Shown one piece after another: positions 42,896 through 50,714 of a DNA stretch of 50,714 bases. The stretch spans positions 1 to 50,714 of IMG/VR virus record IMGVR_UViG_3300048041_000073; one strand, written 5' to 3'. Numbering within the stretch: position 1 is the stretch's first letter; each line of letters starts with the position of its first letter. Position numbers and translations under genes: made by a program. The DNA is from a virus. The notes beneath the pieces are model-generated. The model made no database searches. It worked only from the letters and a program-made list of their open reading frames with translations, and was not told the DNA's origin.

Positions 42896-44457
42896 GATGC
42901 AGCTGGCGCAGGACGTTGATCGGTAGATGGGCGTACCATGAACTGAGTATTCCCCATCAAGAATGTACCGCCAACACTATTGTTAGAAAAAGTTGCCGTA
43001 AAGAGTGTCGCTTTTTCTGCAATCGTTAAAAACTCAGTCGTATCTGTTAAAATATAAGGTGCATTTGGCGGAATCGGTACGGTTACCCCTGGCGAATTCG
43101 GATATGCTTTCGTGTTTAAAGTCAATGTCATATTGCCTACTTTTTCAATATCGGGAACGACTGAATCAATAAACATAACTTGTGATTGAAACGGGTTATT
43201 TTGGCTCATAGAATTAAAATAATTGGTTGTAAAATAACTTTTAATAGCTAATGTTTTACCTAAAACAACTTGATCCCAACCATATTCGTGCACCCAGATA
43301 GGATACAGAACGGCTGAACCATCTGAAATAGGTTGAGATGAACACATAATAGGATAAGGAAAGTCTGTGGATGATGATATACCGCACGATCTGGAGAATT
43401 GGTCTGTATCATACCAATCATCGGCCTCAATCATGTAAACAATCGCATTTGTGTTTTCTGTTGCGCTTCCATAAGGGAAACACCACCATATTTCATCAAA
43501 AATACGATTAGCCATTCCAAATACTTTTTCTTTGTTATTTGGGTTTATATTTTTAAAAAACCATTGTTTATTTGTCGTATTCTTTAATGATAAAACAGAT
43601 CCATTATATTGATAAAAAGAATTGTTTCCAATCCAATAAAAGAAAGGGTCAAGTGAAACAACGCAACCATCAGATAATAAGGTGCTTTCTGTTGAGACGT
43701 AACTATTAATAAAGACTGGCGCGCCTGATGCATCTGTACCCGAAAGAGAAAGCTGTACTAAATAATTGGTAGACCAAAAGATACCCGATAAAACCTGACC
43801 CGATTTGACTGGGTTTGCCGTTACAAATTTAGTGGTGGGATATGTGGCAATATTCGCCGTTGGGAATGTATCTATACTTGTCCCGTTGCTCCACTGAATT
43901 GTCCCATTACTTCCATAAACAAAGATATAACTTCCAACAGCAATAACGCCGCCAGATGCCATGATAGGTTGAGAATCAACTGTATTAATGACGGGCTGTA
44001 ATGGCGCATTATCACCTAGAATCCCATAATATAATTGTCCCTCAACAGAATTTGATAAATCGTTTACATTAGGAGCTGCCAGCGCAATAACATAATCTAC
44101 ATTAGAAATACTAAGTGTACTTATTGTCCATTTGTAATTTGGATTTGTAGAATTAAATCCTGTGGGAGTAACATCAATAATCGCAGAGGTTATAAGATCG
44201 GGTGTTGTGACAATAAACTGAATAGAATAGGCTGTGCCCGTGTATACATAGACCGAATTTGAAGCATTTATTGAAATAATCGTTCTAATGATATTATTAT
44301 TTCCATTTATAATGGTTTCGCATCCACCTACTTTTTGTGGGCGTCCTTTATAAAATCTCGTGTATGAGCCATCGGTACAACGTGTTGTGTCAAACATCGT
44401 TCCGTCTCGTTGAATCCCAACACTAGGCTGAACACTGAGGGGATAGTTTTGCGCCAT
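42892..44457 (-). CDS. DNA-stabilisation / tail-needle-complex protein, P22 gp10-like
   Basis: 521 residues. The start (VQPSVGIQRDGTMFDTTRCT, then DGSYTRFYKGRPQKVGG) resembles the gp10 family, whose members open with a list of inputs and a P-x-K/R-x-x-G element. The body is repeated beta sheets with FVYGSNGTIQWSNG and IFDEIWWCFPYG, fitting a beta-propeller. gp10 proteins sit between gp4 and the tail needle and keep packaged DNA inside. Overlaps the 425-residue gene. Assignment from pattern and context. Confidence 0.6.
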   Translation of the reverse strand: MAQNYPLSVQPSVGIQRDGTMFDTTRCTDGSYTRFYKGRPQKVGGCETIINGNNNIIRTIISINASNSVYVYTGTAYSIQFIVTTPDLITSAIIDVTPTGFNSTNPNYKWTISTLSISNVDYVIALAAPNVNDLSNSVEGQLYYGILGDNAPLQPVINTVDSQPIMASGGVIAVGSYIFVYGSNGTIQWSNGTSIDTFPTANIATYPTTKFVTANPVKSGQVLSGIFWSTNYLVQLSLSGTDASGAPVFINSYVSTESTLLSDGCVVSLDPFFYWIGNNSFYQYNGSVLSLKNTTNKQWFFKNINPNNKEKVFGMANRIFDEIWWCFPYGSATENTNAIVYMIEADDWYDTDQFSRSCGISSSTDFPYPIMCSSQPISDGSAVLYPIWVHEYGWDQVVLGKTLAIKSYFTTNYFNSMSQNNPFQSQVMFIDSVVPDIEKVGNMTLTLNTKAYPNSPGVTVPIPPNAPYILTDTTEFLTIAEKATLFTATFSNNSVGGTFLMGNTQFMVRPSTDQRPAPAAS

Positions 44458-45734
44458 TAAGCATATGCCCTCATAAGAGAATAAATGCTTATTCCCTGCT
44501 GTTGAACGGAATTAGAGGCAAGATTAATACTACCATTTGATGACAGGGTAATCTCAGGACTACCCGAAATAAAGACATCACCAGATGCTACTATTGTAAC
44601 TGATTCAAGATTAGCCGCTAAATCTTGAGAACCATTTCCTAAACTAATCTCAGTTCCTGTAAATGTAGAGGCTTCTGCTAGTATAACAAGACCTGTGGGA
44701 TAAGTTGTATTTGCTTGGAAGGATGCAATTTCCACAGGTACGGAAGAAACAGTTTGAACGATATTTAAAATTGAATTAGGTGTAGTGCTTCGATAAATAC
44801 CCAATGATGTATCGTTGGCAAATGTTAAAGATGGATTTGATGAAGAACCGTCTTGTAATTGCACAATAACGTTAACGAAAGTGCTTGGAATTGTGTTTAG
44901 ACCATAACCTAAAGATGTCCACGCACCATTAGGAGATAGACCATTACTAATAAAGAATGAAGATGTGCCAGGTCCTAATGTGGTTATATCGATAATATCA
45001 CCCGAACCTAACGAGACGACCAATGTGATAACGGAATTTGTAGAGTTGTTTTTAATCGCAAAAATAAAACCGTCACCCGCTTCTACAGCAGGCATTAAAT
45101 TCAATAAACCTGTCCCAGCTTCTTCTTCCCAAACAATAATTGTTCCTCTATCGCCTTGCGATAGAGTATAACTCGCAGGGTCTATATATGTATTAAAAAG
45201 AATATTGCTTTTTAAATATTGTCCAGGCTCAGTACCTGCATCCGTAATAACTGCTAATCCACCATTCAGAACCTTACCCAAAGTATCGGTGCCATGGTCA
45301 ATTAACTCATTAATGGCAGGATAAATAGCACCCGCGCCAAATGCTGTTAATACCCAAATTCCACCTTGTGTTGTGTTATCGGTTAACGTTACAAAATATG
45401 AATTAATAATTGGGTTACCTGATGCTTCAATTATTCCAAGTGAATTACCTGCATTATCGGTTAACTCAAAAGCAGTCCCAGATGTATTGATAATGTAAGA
45501 AGATATGCCCTGACTTGCATATAAAGCATTTGGCAATGTTAGAATATTGGCGTTATTGTCGTTCGCTACACATTGCATAACAGTTGCAAAAGGCGTTGGC
45601 GATTCAGGTGATATAAATGGCCATTGCAAAATTGTTGGCGATGTATCTGCCGTTAAAGTTAATGACAAATAATTGGGGTACGAAACCGCTATAGGGGCTG
45701 ATGTAAATTGATCTGTAAAACCTGGAAATGGCAT
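44457..45734 (-). CDS. Beta-rich tail protein
   Basis: 425 residues, Asn/Ser/Thr-rich with shaft-like C-terminal part (EITLSSNGSINLASNSVQQQ) and a short helix at the very end (ISIYSLMRAYA). The first 140 residues look globular, with LTLPNALYASQGISSYIIN like fibre-head domains. Overlaps both neighbours by one base. Probably part of the tail fibre set. Confidence 0.6.
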   Translation of the reverse strand: MPFPGFTDQFTSAPIAVSYPNYLSLTLTADTSPTILQWPFISPESPTPFATVMQCVANDNNANILTLPNALYASQGISSYIINTSGTAFELTDNAGNSLGIIEASGNPIINSYFVTLTDNTTQGGIWVLTAFGAGAIYPAINELIDHGTDTLGKVLNGGLAVITDAGTEPGQYLKSNILFNTYIDPASYTLSQGDRGTIIVWEEEAGTGLLNLMPAVEAGDGFIFAIKNNSTNSVITLVVSLGSGDIIDITTLGPGTSSFFISNGLSPNGAWTSLGYGLNTIPSTFVNVIVQLQDGSSSNPSLTFANDTSLGIYRSTTPNSILNIVQTVSSVPVEIASFQANTTYPTGLVILAEASTFTGTEISLGNGSQDLAANLESVTIVASGDVFISGSPEITLSSNGSINLASNSVQQQGISIYSLMRAYA

Positions 45735-46372
45735 TATTCTTTGTCCGCCTTATCTGTTGCATCAAATAATCTATCTTTGTCATAAGATGTGTATGATTTT
45801 ATACCTTGCTCTACTAAAGCCGCAAATACTTGAGCGCGTGTATCATCCTCAATAAAAAGCATTGCTTTGTGCATGCACGACCATAATAACAGATCGTATG
45901 CATTAATCGTATTCCAGTTTGTTTGTTGCTCTAAACTTAAAGGAATTTGCTTCATAAAATAAGCAATACAATAGTTAAATGCACTCGTAGGTGTAGGCGA
46001 AACTATCCAGTAATCAAAACCATAATCAGAATAATATCGAGGGTCAGTACTCGCTATAGTGGGATTGGGATTAAACTGATAAATTCTTGAAACACCGATT
46101 CTTTCCAGATTAACAAGATTTCCAGCTTCATTAAAATATGTAAAACGGCAAGTATTTCCCCATATAGCGGGCTTAGCTATTATTCCGTTATTTGGCACAA
46201 ATGTACCCAGTACATATTGTTCATTGCCTATTGTTGATAGTTTTATAAATAGTTCTTGTTCAGCCAAGCTAATAAATAAAGGCACATTACTTACGAATAT
46301 ATTATCATTACGATTCGACCATTGGATAATGGCAGTGGATAGCCCATTAAATGTGTTTACATTTGTCGGCAT
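45734..46372 (-). CDS. Head-tail adaptor-like protein
   Basis: 212 residues. STAIIQWSNRNDNIFVSNVP followed by LFISLAEQELFIKL, then a beta region and a final Leu/Trp-rich helix (AYDLLLWSCMHKAMLFIEDD) match the common phage adaptor pattern, in which an I-x-x-W-x-x-R-x-D start is followed by F-I-x-L-A-E. These proteins join portal and tail. Overlaps neighbours by one base on both sides. Confidence 0.68.
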   Translation of the reverse strand: MPTNVNTFNGLSTAIIQWSNRNDNIFVSNVPLFISLAEQELFIKLSTIGNEQYVLGTFVPNNGIIAKPAIWGNTCRFTYFNEAGNLVNLERIGVSRIYQFNPNPTIASTDPRYYSDYGFDYWIVSPTPTSAFNYCIAYFMKQIPLSLEQQTNWNTINAYDLLLWSCMHKAMLFIEDDTRAQVFAALVEQGIKSYTSYDKDRLFDATDKADKE

Positions 46373-47085
46373 TAAACAGGATCCTCCATGAGAGAAACAA
46401 CTACCAAAGCAGCACCTCCACCAGCTGATTGAGATCTAAGACTTAATGTTTGAGAACTATTTAAATAAAGAGGAATCGGATAATTATAAGACTCGCAATA
46501 ATTTATGGTGGTTTCATTTGTAATTGCGACACCATTTATATAAAGAGTTGCCACAATACTTGCATTTGTGGCGCCTGCATTACAAATAGAGACTGCCGAA
46601 ATAATTGTGGCTTGATTGGCAAAAGAACCTGTAACTAAATCTGAAGTCGTATCAAATATAGAGCCTGTATAATTATAAAAATTAGCCGCTAAAGGATTTG
46701 TCGAAGGAATAAATAAATATGAAATAGCGATATAAAAATTTCCTGCTGAAGTCATGTTGACGTTAAACCCGATTCCAGGAACGCTCAGAATAACACCTTG
46801 GACTGGACTATAAAGAGTATCAATCGCATCTGGTGTTCCCGAACCCGTTATATCGGTATAAATAGCGTTTCCTGGAGTGGTGGAATTTATCGTTGAAAAA
46901 GCTTGCACGGAGTAAGGGGCACCCGCAGCAATTCCCGTGCTTGAATACACGTTCAATCCCTTAATGATATATGAACCCGATCCGTTAGGAAGAGTGATAA
47001 AGAGATTAGCATTGGTTAAAAAAGTATTTAATCCCGTTGCTAACCCCGTTACCGTGAATATCTGTGTAAACTCAACTTGAGCCAT
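46372..47085 (-). CDS. Beta-rich tail or fibre protein
   Basis: 237 residues, low in charge, rich in Ser, Thr, Asn, Ile. Starts AQVEFTQIFTVTGLATGLNT and ends in a Gly/Ala-rich strand set. Predicted beta-sandwich, no motif recognised. AAGGA before ATG 47085. Perhaps an accessory fibre subunit. Confidence 0.6.
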   Translation of the reverse strand: MAQVEFTQIFTVTGLATGLNTFLTNANLFITLPNGSGSYIIKGLNVYSSTGIAAGAPYSVQAFSTINSTTPGNAIYTDITGSGTPDAIDTLYSPVQGVILSVPGIGFNVNMTSAGNFYIAISYLFIPSTNPLAANFYNYTGSIFDTTSDLVTGSFANQATIISAVSICNAGATNASIVATLYINGVAITNETTINYCESYNYPIPLYLNSSQTLSLRSQSAGGGAALVVVSLMEDPV

Positions 47086-48063
47086 TTAAAATCCTTCTAA
47101 GATAATAAAGCCTGTCGTTGTCGCTCCCGTAATTGTCGCGCCTGTCGTGCTCAGCGATGTTACAACAGCAGCAGCGGGACCATCTGTTGTTATAATTTGA
47201 GGCGTATAGGTAAAAGGTGTCCCAAAAGTAATCGTTGCTGTTCCAACAAGTGCGTCACAATAAATCATGATCTTGTTGAGAGCTGTTCCATAATCAGTCT
47301 GTACCCATAAGATATTTCCTGATGTTGAACCTGAAACACTTACTGGTGTTTGATTATTGTATATGCCAGGCACAACAAGCGGGTCAGTTGATGTGAAGAC
47401 TTCAAATGTTGTCGTGTCATAAGATAAGGCTGTTGGTGTTGTGCCTGTGCCTGATCGAATTGGATTGATATAGGTAGAACTCGCCAAAGCACCATCAAGC
47501 TCGGAACCTGTCGCATTGATAACGATAGAGTTTGCAGGTTGGTTATTTTCTCCTGCATTAGATCCTATAGCTACAGAATAGTTACCCTGGGAATGGGCAC
47601 CCGCAAGAAAACCAACTGCGACAGCCCGATAACCCTGACTTGTTTGACCTGCTTGACAACCAACAGCTACAGAATATTCACCTTGACTATTTTCTCCCGC
47701 CTTATCGCCAACAGCAACAGCTTCATCGCTTTGAGTGTTTTGTCCTGCCTTATATCCTATAGCTACCGCGCTGGGTCCTTGAGAATTTTGACCCGCTGTA
47801 TAACCTACGGCTATTGCAAATTCACCCTGGCTACTACCACAATAACCACCTATAGCGACACTTGCACCACTCATTGAACCCGTTCCAGCGTTACTACCAA
47901 TAGCAACAACGTATTGCCCCGTAGATGTTGTGCCACTATTTGGACCAATAAAAATACAGCCTGAAATACCATTTGTAACAGGGACTTGATACCCGATACC
48001 TACTCCCTGATTACGGTCATATGATGGGTCTGCAAAAAATGTTGTAGCAATAATTTCTGCCAT
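47086..48063 (-). CDS. YadA-head-like repeat fibre protein (325 residues)
   Basis: Residues about 20-185 are repeats of roughly 18 residues following the outline V-A-I/V-G-x-x-A-G-x-x-S-Q-G-x-x-S, as in YadA-type left-handed beta-roll heads of trimeric adhesins. A joint NQPANSIVINATGSELDGA and INPIR follows, then SYDTTTFEV and a beta C-terminus ending GFIILEGF. No S74 chaperone domain is seen. Likely a trimeric host-binding fibre. AGGAG precedes the ATG; upstream is a run of three 10-bp repeats. Confidence 0.78.
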   Translation of the reverse strand: MAEIIATTFFADPSYDRNQGVGIGYQVPVTNGISGCIFIGPNSGTTSTGQYVVAIGSNAGTGSMSGASVAIGGYCGSSQGEFAIAVGYTAGQNSQGPSAVAIGYKAGQNTQSDEAVAVGDKAGENSQGEYSVAVGCQAGQTSQGYRAVAVGFLAGAHSQGNYSVAIGSNAGENNQPANSIVINATGSELDGALASSTYINPIRSGTGTTPTALSYDTTTFEVFTSTDPLVVPGIYNNQTPVSVSGSTSGNILWVQTDYGTALNKIMIYCDALVGTATITFGTPFTYTPQIITTDGPAAAVVTSLSTTGATITGATTTGFIILEGF

Positions 48064-48080
48064 AATTATAAACTCCTATT

Positions 48081-48110
48081 TTATTTAATTTTATTTAATT
48101 TTATTTAACT
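48081..48110. repeat. Three 10-bp direct repeats between fibre genes
   Basis: TTATTTAATT twice and TTATTTAACT once in a row, covering the stop of the 403-residue gene and the leader of the next. Confidence 0.7.
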
Positions 48111-49316
48111 TACGTATGAAGAATAAGTAGTTGACCAATTGATAGTAGATCCATTTTTACCGTATACAGTCGCAACAAGTTGTGTGCCTGTACCATCTAT
48201 TGAGAAATTCACGTAAGTAACATGTGAGGAAGACTTAATCATGACAAAAAACGGATCATCTAAAAGTGTGGCAACACCTCCCGCGGAGATAGCCGAAACG
48301 AAATATTTAACCGCAACACCTTGGGAATAATCAGAAGAAGGCCCACTTAAGACACCGTCTAAAATAAGCAATCCATCTGTTGGCATTGTGATGGCAAAGA
48401 TTTGGGTTGGTGTATTATCTATTGTTGTCACAGTCCAGGTAGTTTCTATTGGAACTGTGCCGTTAATTGCAGAAACGGGAATTGTAGCAGTTGTAATATT
48501 TGCTCCGCTAATCTCAGGGGCAAACGAAGGAGGAGGGACAATTACTTCACTAGTGGTTGTGTCGTATGCCATGATAACGGGTGTTGTTCCCGTTGTTGAA
48601 CGAATAGGATTTATATAACAAGCATTCGTTGTTGCGCCGTCTAATTCAGTTCCTGAAGCATTAATAACAATTGAGTTAGCAGGCTGACTTGTTTTACCAG
48701 CCGAAGCACCAATCGCAATCGAATATGTGCCTTGATTCTCATATCCCGCTTGATAACCCATAGCAATTGCATAAGCACTTTGACCACTTGTTGAGGCATC
48801 AAAAGCAGCTTCAAAGCCAATGGCAATAGCATTATCGCCTTGGTTGTTGTAACCAGTATTGCAACCGATAGCGATAGATTGTTGACCTTGTGAAGCTGCT
48901 CCACAACTATTTCCTATAGCAACCGATTTTGTACTTTGATTGCTTTGTCCCGCAGCAGAACCGATAGCAACAGATCTATCGGCTTGTCCACTTTCTCCAC
49001 AATAAGGTCCTACTGCTACGCTATAAGATCCTTGACTATTTCCTGAAAAATATCCCAACGCTACAGATTGCTGGCCTTGTCCACCATATCCCGCACGCAC
49101 GCCTATAGTGATAGATTGTTGCCCTCCAATTAGTGTTCCTCCACCCGCATCCTGACCAATAGAAATACAGTTACCTGCGTAAGCATTTGCTCGTTGTCCG
49201 ATAGCAATATTACCCGAATTATTTACCTGGTTAGTAGCTCCCTCTCCCAACACGACTGCTGTCAAATCGCTTGTTGTGGATGTAGATGCGCATGTATCAA
49301 TAACTATATCTGCCAT
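48105..49316 (-). CDS. YadA-head-like repeat fibre protein (403 residues)
   Basis: Same repeat type as its downstream neighbour (AIGxxxGxxxQGxxSIAIG, about 11 repeats), the same joint (NSIVINASGTELDGA, YINPIR) and AYDTTTSEV. The last about 120 residues differ from the neighbour. They match the C-terminus of the large tail fibre (DYSxxxxVKY, GGxxTLxxDPF, IDGTGT, GKxGxT). So this protein combines a YadA-like shaft with the fibre's end domain. AAAGGAC precedes ATG 49316. Confidence 0.8.
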   Translation of the reverse strand: MADIVIDTCASTSTTSDLTAVVLGEGATNQVNNSGNIAIGQRANAYAGNCISIGQDAGGGTLIGGQQSITIGVRAGYGGQGQQSVALGYFSGNSQGSYSVAVGPYCGESGQADRSVAIGSAAGQSNQSTKSVAIGNSCGAASQGQQSIAIGCNTGYNNQGDNAIAIGFEAAFDASTSGQSAYAIAMGYQAGYENQGTYSIAIGASAGKTSQPANSIVINASGTELDGATTNACYINPIRSTTGTTPVIMAYDTTTSEVIVPPPSFAPEISGANITTATIPVSAINGTVPIETTWTVTTIDNTPTQIFAITMPTDGLLILDGVLSGPSSDYSQGVAVKYFVSAISAGGVATLLDDPFFVMIKSSSHVTYVNFSIDGTGTQLVATVYGKNGSTINWSTTYSSYVS

Positions 49317-49335
49317 AATTTTAAGTCCTTTTTAT

Positions 49336-50714
49336 TTAGTTAGCGTATGTGAAAAATGAGGTATTCCATTTCAAGGTGACACCTGTTTTTCCTGTTACAA
49401 CAACCTGCATATATGTGCCTGTTCCATCGATTTGGCAGGTCACATAAGGTGTTGCTTGATTGGGTCGGTTATAGACAAGGAAAGGGTCGGAAACTAAAGT
49501 TAGTGTTCCTCCCGAATTCACAGCGGTAAACACATACTTGACGCTAAATGCAGTGGAATAATCTGGAGATGCACAGTTAATAATACCTTCAAGCGTTACG
49601 ATTGAATTTGTGGTTACTGTGAGAGATACCAATGGGGTCGGTGTTGCATCTGTTGTTTGAACATACTCAACACCCACATCATTGAGGGCCTCCAAAGGAA
49701 TTGATGCTGTGGCAATGTTTGCGCCTGACATTGTTGGCGCATCATTAAACGTATTGGGCGCAGTCCAAGTGTTTGTACTACTCAAGAGAGCTGTTGCTGA
49801 ACCAGACGCATCATAACTTGCATCACCGTATGCTTTAGTGATGAGCTGAGTACTTGTTGTTGGAGTTAGAGTACTGGTTGGCAAGTTAGTATTGTAACTG
49901 TTTGTCCCCGTCCAAGCGTTGGTACCAGATAGGCTGACACCTGAACCCGCAGCAGCATAACTCGCATCACCATAAGCTTTAGTGATGAGCTGAGTACTTG
50001 TTGTCGGAGTCTGGGTAGAGGTCGGTAAGCTTGAGTTAAAGCTGTTCGTTCCTGTAAATGCGTTTGTCCCTGCAACTGTTGCAAAAGTAGCTTGCGAAAC
50101 AGATGAAACAGTTGAAATACCACCCGAAACAGTGCTTAACAAAAGACCTGTAGACAAAGCACCTAGGTTAACTTCATTGGTTAATGCGCCATTTGCTGTC
50201 GCAACTAAATACTGAGCGTTATTAGGTGCACCACCAGAACCACTATTTGGACTCCAGAAAGCATTACCTGATGCATCCGATGTCCAAATATATCCAGCAA
50301 CCGCCCCTGTTGGAGCTTGGAAACCTGAATCGATGATCATATTCCCAACAAAAGTATTGACCCCACCCCAGCTTTGAGTTGCTGCTAAAGAGCCATAAGT
50401 TGCATCACCATAAGCCTTAGTGATTAACTGTGTTGAAGTCGTGGGAGTTAGAGTACTGGTCGGTAAGTTAGTATTATAGCTGTTTGTCCCTGTCCAAGCG
50501 TTTGTTCCTGACAAGCTCACACCTGAACCCGCAGCAGCGTAACTCGCGTCACCATAAGCTTTAGTGATGAGCTGAGTTGAGGTCGTCGGAGTTGCCGTAG
50601 ACGTTGGAAGATGCGCGTTAAATGCATTAGTTCCTGTCCATGTATTACTGGAAGCCAAAAGTCCAGCAGCTGCTCCAGACGCATCATAACTTGCATCGCC
50701 ATACGCCTTAGTGA
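49336..50714 (-). CDS. Repeat-built tail fibre protein, C-terminal part (runs off right edge)
   Basis: Open from the right edge to the stop at 49336, 459 codons in the window. Codon 50658 is an internal Leu, not a start. Repeats are the same as in 1-2572 (LPTSTxTPTTSTQ, QSWGGVNTFVGN, WTSDASGNAFWSPNSG). After about residue 330 of this part the shaft ends. A distinct end domain follows (IATASIPLEALNDV through IDGTGTYMQVVVTGKTG to FFTYAN), shared with the 403-residue fibre. Joined in frame to the left-edge gene it gives 1270 residues. Confidence 0.88.
   Translation of the reverse strand, partial: TKAYGDASYDASGAAAGLLASSNTWTGTNAFNAHLPTSTATPTTSTQLITKAYGDASYAAAGSGVSLSGTNAWTGTNSYNTNLPTSTLTPTTSTQLITKAYGDATYGSLAATQSWGGVNTFVGNMIIDSGFQAPTGAVAGYIWTSDASGNAFWSPNSGSGGAPNNAQYLVATANGALTNEVNLGALSTGLLLSTVSGGISTVSSVSQATFATVAGTNAFTGTNSFNSSLPTSTQTPTTSTQLITKAYGDASYAAAGSGVSLSGTNAWTGTNSYNTNLPTSTLTPTTSTQLITKAYGDASYDASGSATALLSSTNTWTAPNTFNDAPTMSGANIATASIPLEALNDVGVEYVQTTDATPTPLVSLTVTTNSIVTLEGIINCASPDYSTAFSVKYVFTAVNSGGTLTLVSDPFLVYNRPNQATPYVTCQIDGTGTYMQVVVTGKTGVTLKWNTSFFTYAN
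50577..50714. repeat. Terminal overlap, right copy (matches 1-138)
   Basis: Direct repeat of the left end with C at 50587 and C at 50704 instead of T and A. Joining here yields a 50576-bp circle. Confidence 0.9.

Noticed and set aside
47086-50714. Diversity-generating retroelement acting on fibre genes
   Set aside because: No reverse transcriptase gene and no template/variable repeat pair with adenine-specific changes was seen.

Overview
The window looks like the complete, or nearly complete, genome of a tailed dsDNA phage with podovirus-type morphogenesis genes and AT-rich DNA. A Gram-negative host is likely: there is an M15-type endolysin, a lipoprotein gene overlapping the endolysin 3' end, an SSB with a proteobacterial-style DDEVPF tail and a ProQ/FinO protein. 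I cannot name the host genus. I see no integrase, DNA or RNA polymerase, helicase or primase, so I infer a lytic phage that uses host replication and transcription enzymes plus its own initiator-like protein and recombination genes.

The two ends carry nearly the same 138 bases (1-138 and 50577-50714, two differences, both silent). Joining them at this overlap gives a 50576-bp circle and one uninterrupted tail-fibre gene of 1270 codons that otherwise runs off both ends. It also makes all virion genes contiguous. The late arm then runs on the minus strand from terminase (17439) through portal, a GroES-like co-chaperonin, a putative scaffold, a decoration-like protein, major capsid protein and tail genes to position 1. 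It continues from 50714 down through YadA-like fibres, a gp10-like stabilisation protein and large internal (ejection) proteins to 36408.

The centre is the early/middle region. A divergent promoter region (22540-22757) drives a leftward set of small genes (22539 to 17540, with tRNA-Asn and tRNA-Gln genes) and a rightward operon (22758-29950). The rightward operon encodes small proteins, a YqaJ-type exonuclease, an ERF annealing protein, SSB and a DUF6948-like protein. It then enters a striking run of tandem small genes (28399-29762) encoding MDELI-headed Gly-X repeat proteins. A bidirectional terminator (about 30004-30036) separates it from a leftward operon (33763-30077) with a replication-initiator-like protein, a ProQ/FinO-like RNA chaperone, an orphan HigA-type HTH protein, the endolysin and two exported proteins.

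Between that operon and a rightward unit carrying a full-length GroEL-like chaperonin (34481-36100) lies a predicted orphan small RNA with its own promoter and a strong terminator (34012-34118).

The most interesting points are the separated GroEL/GroES-like pair, the tandem Gly-X gene family with built-in translational coupling, the ProQ-like protein together with a candidate sRNA, the paired operator-like boxes in front of proQ/higA, and the modular repeat-built tail fibres with a shared C-terminal domain.
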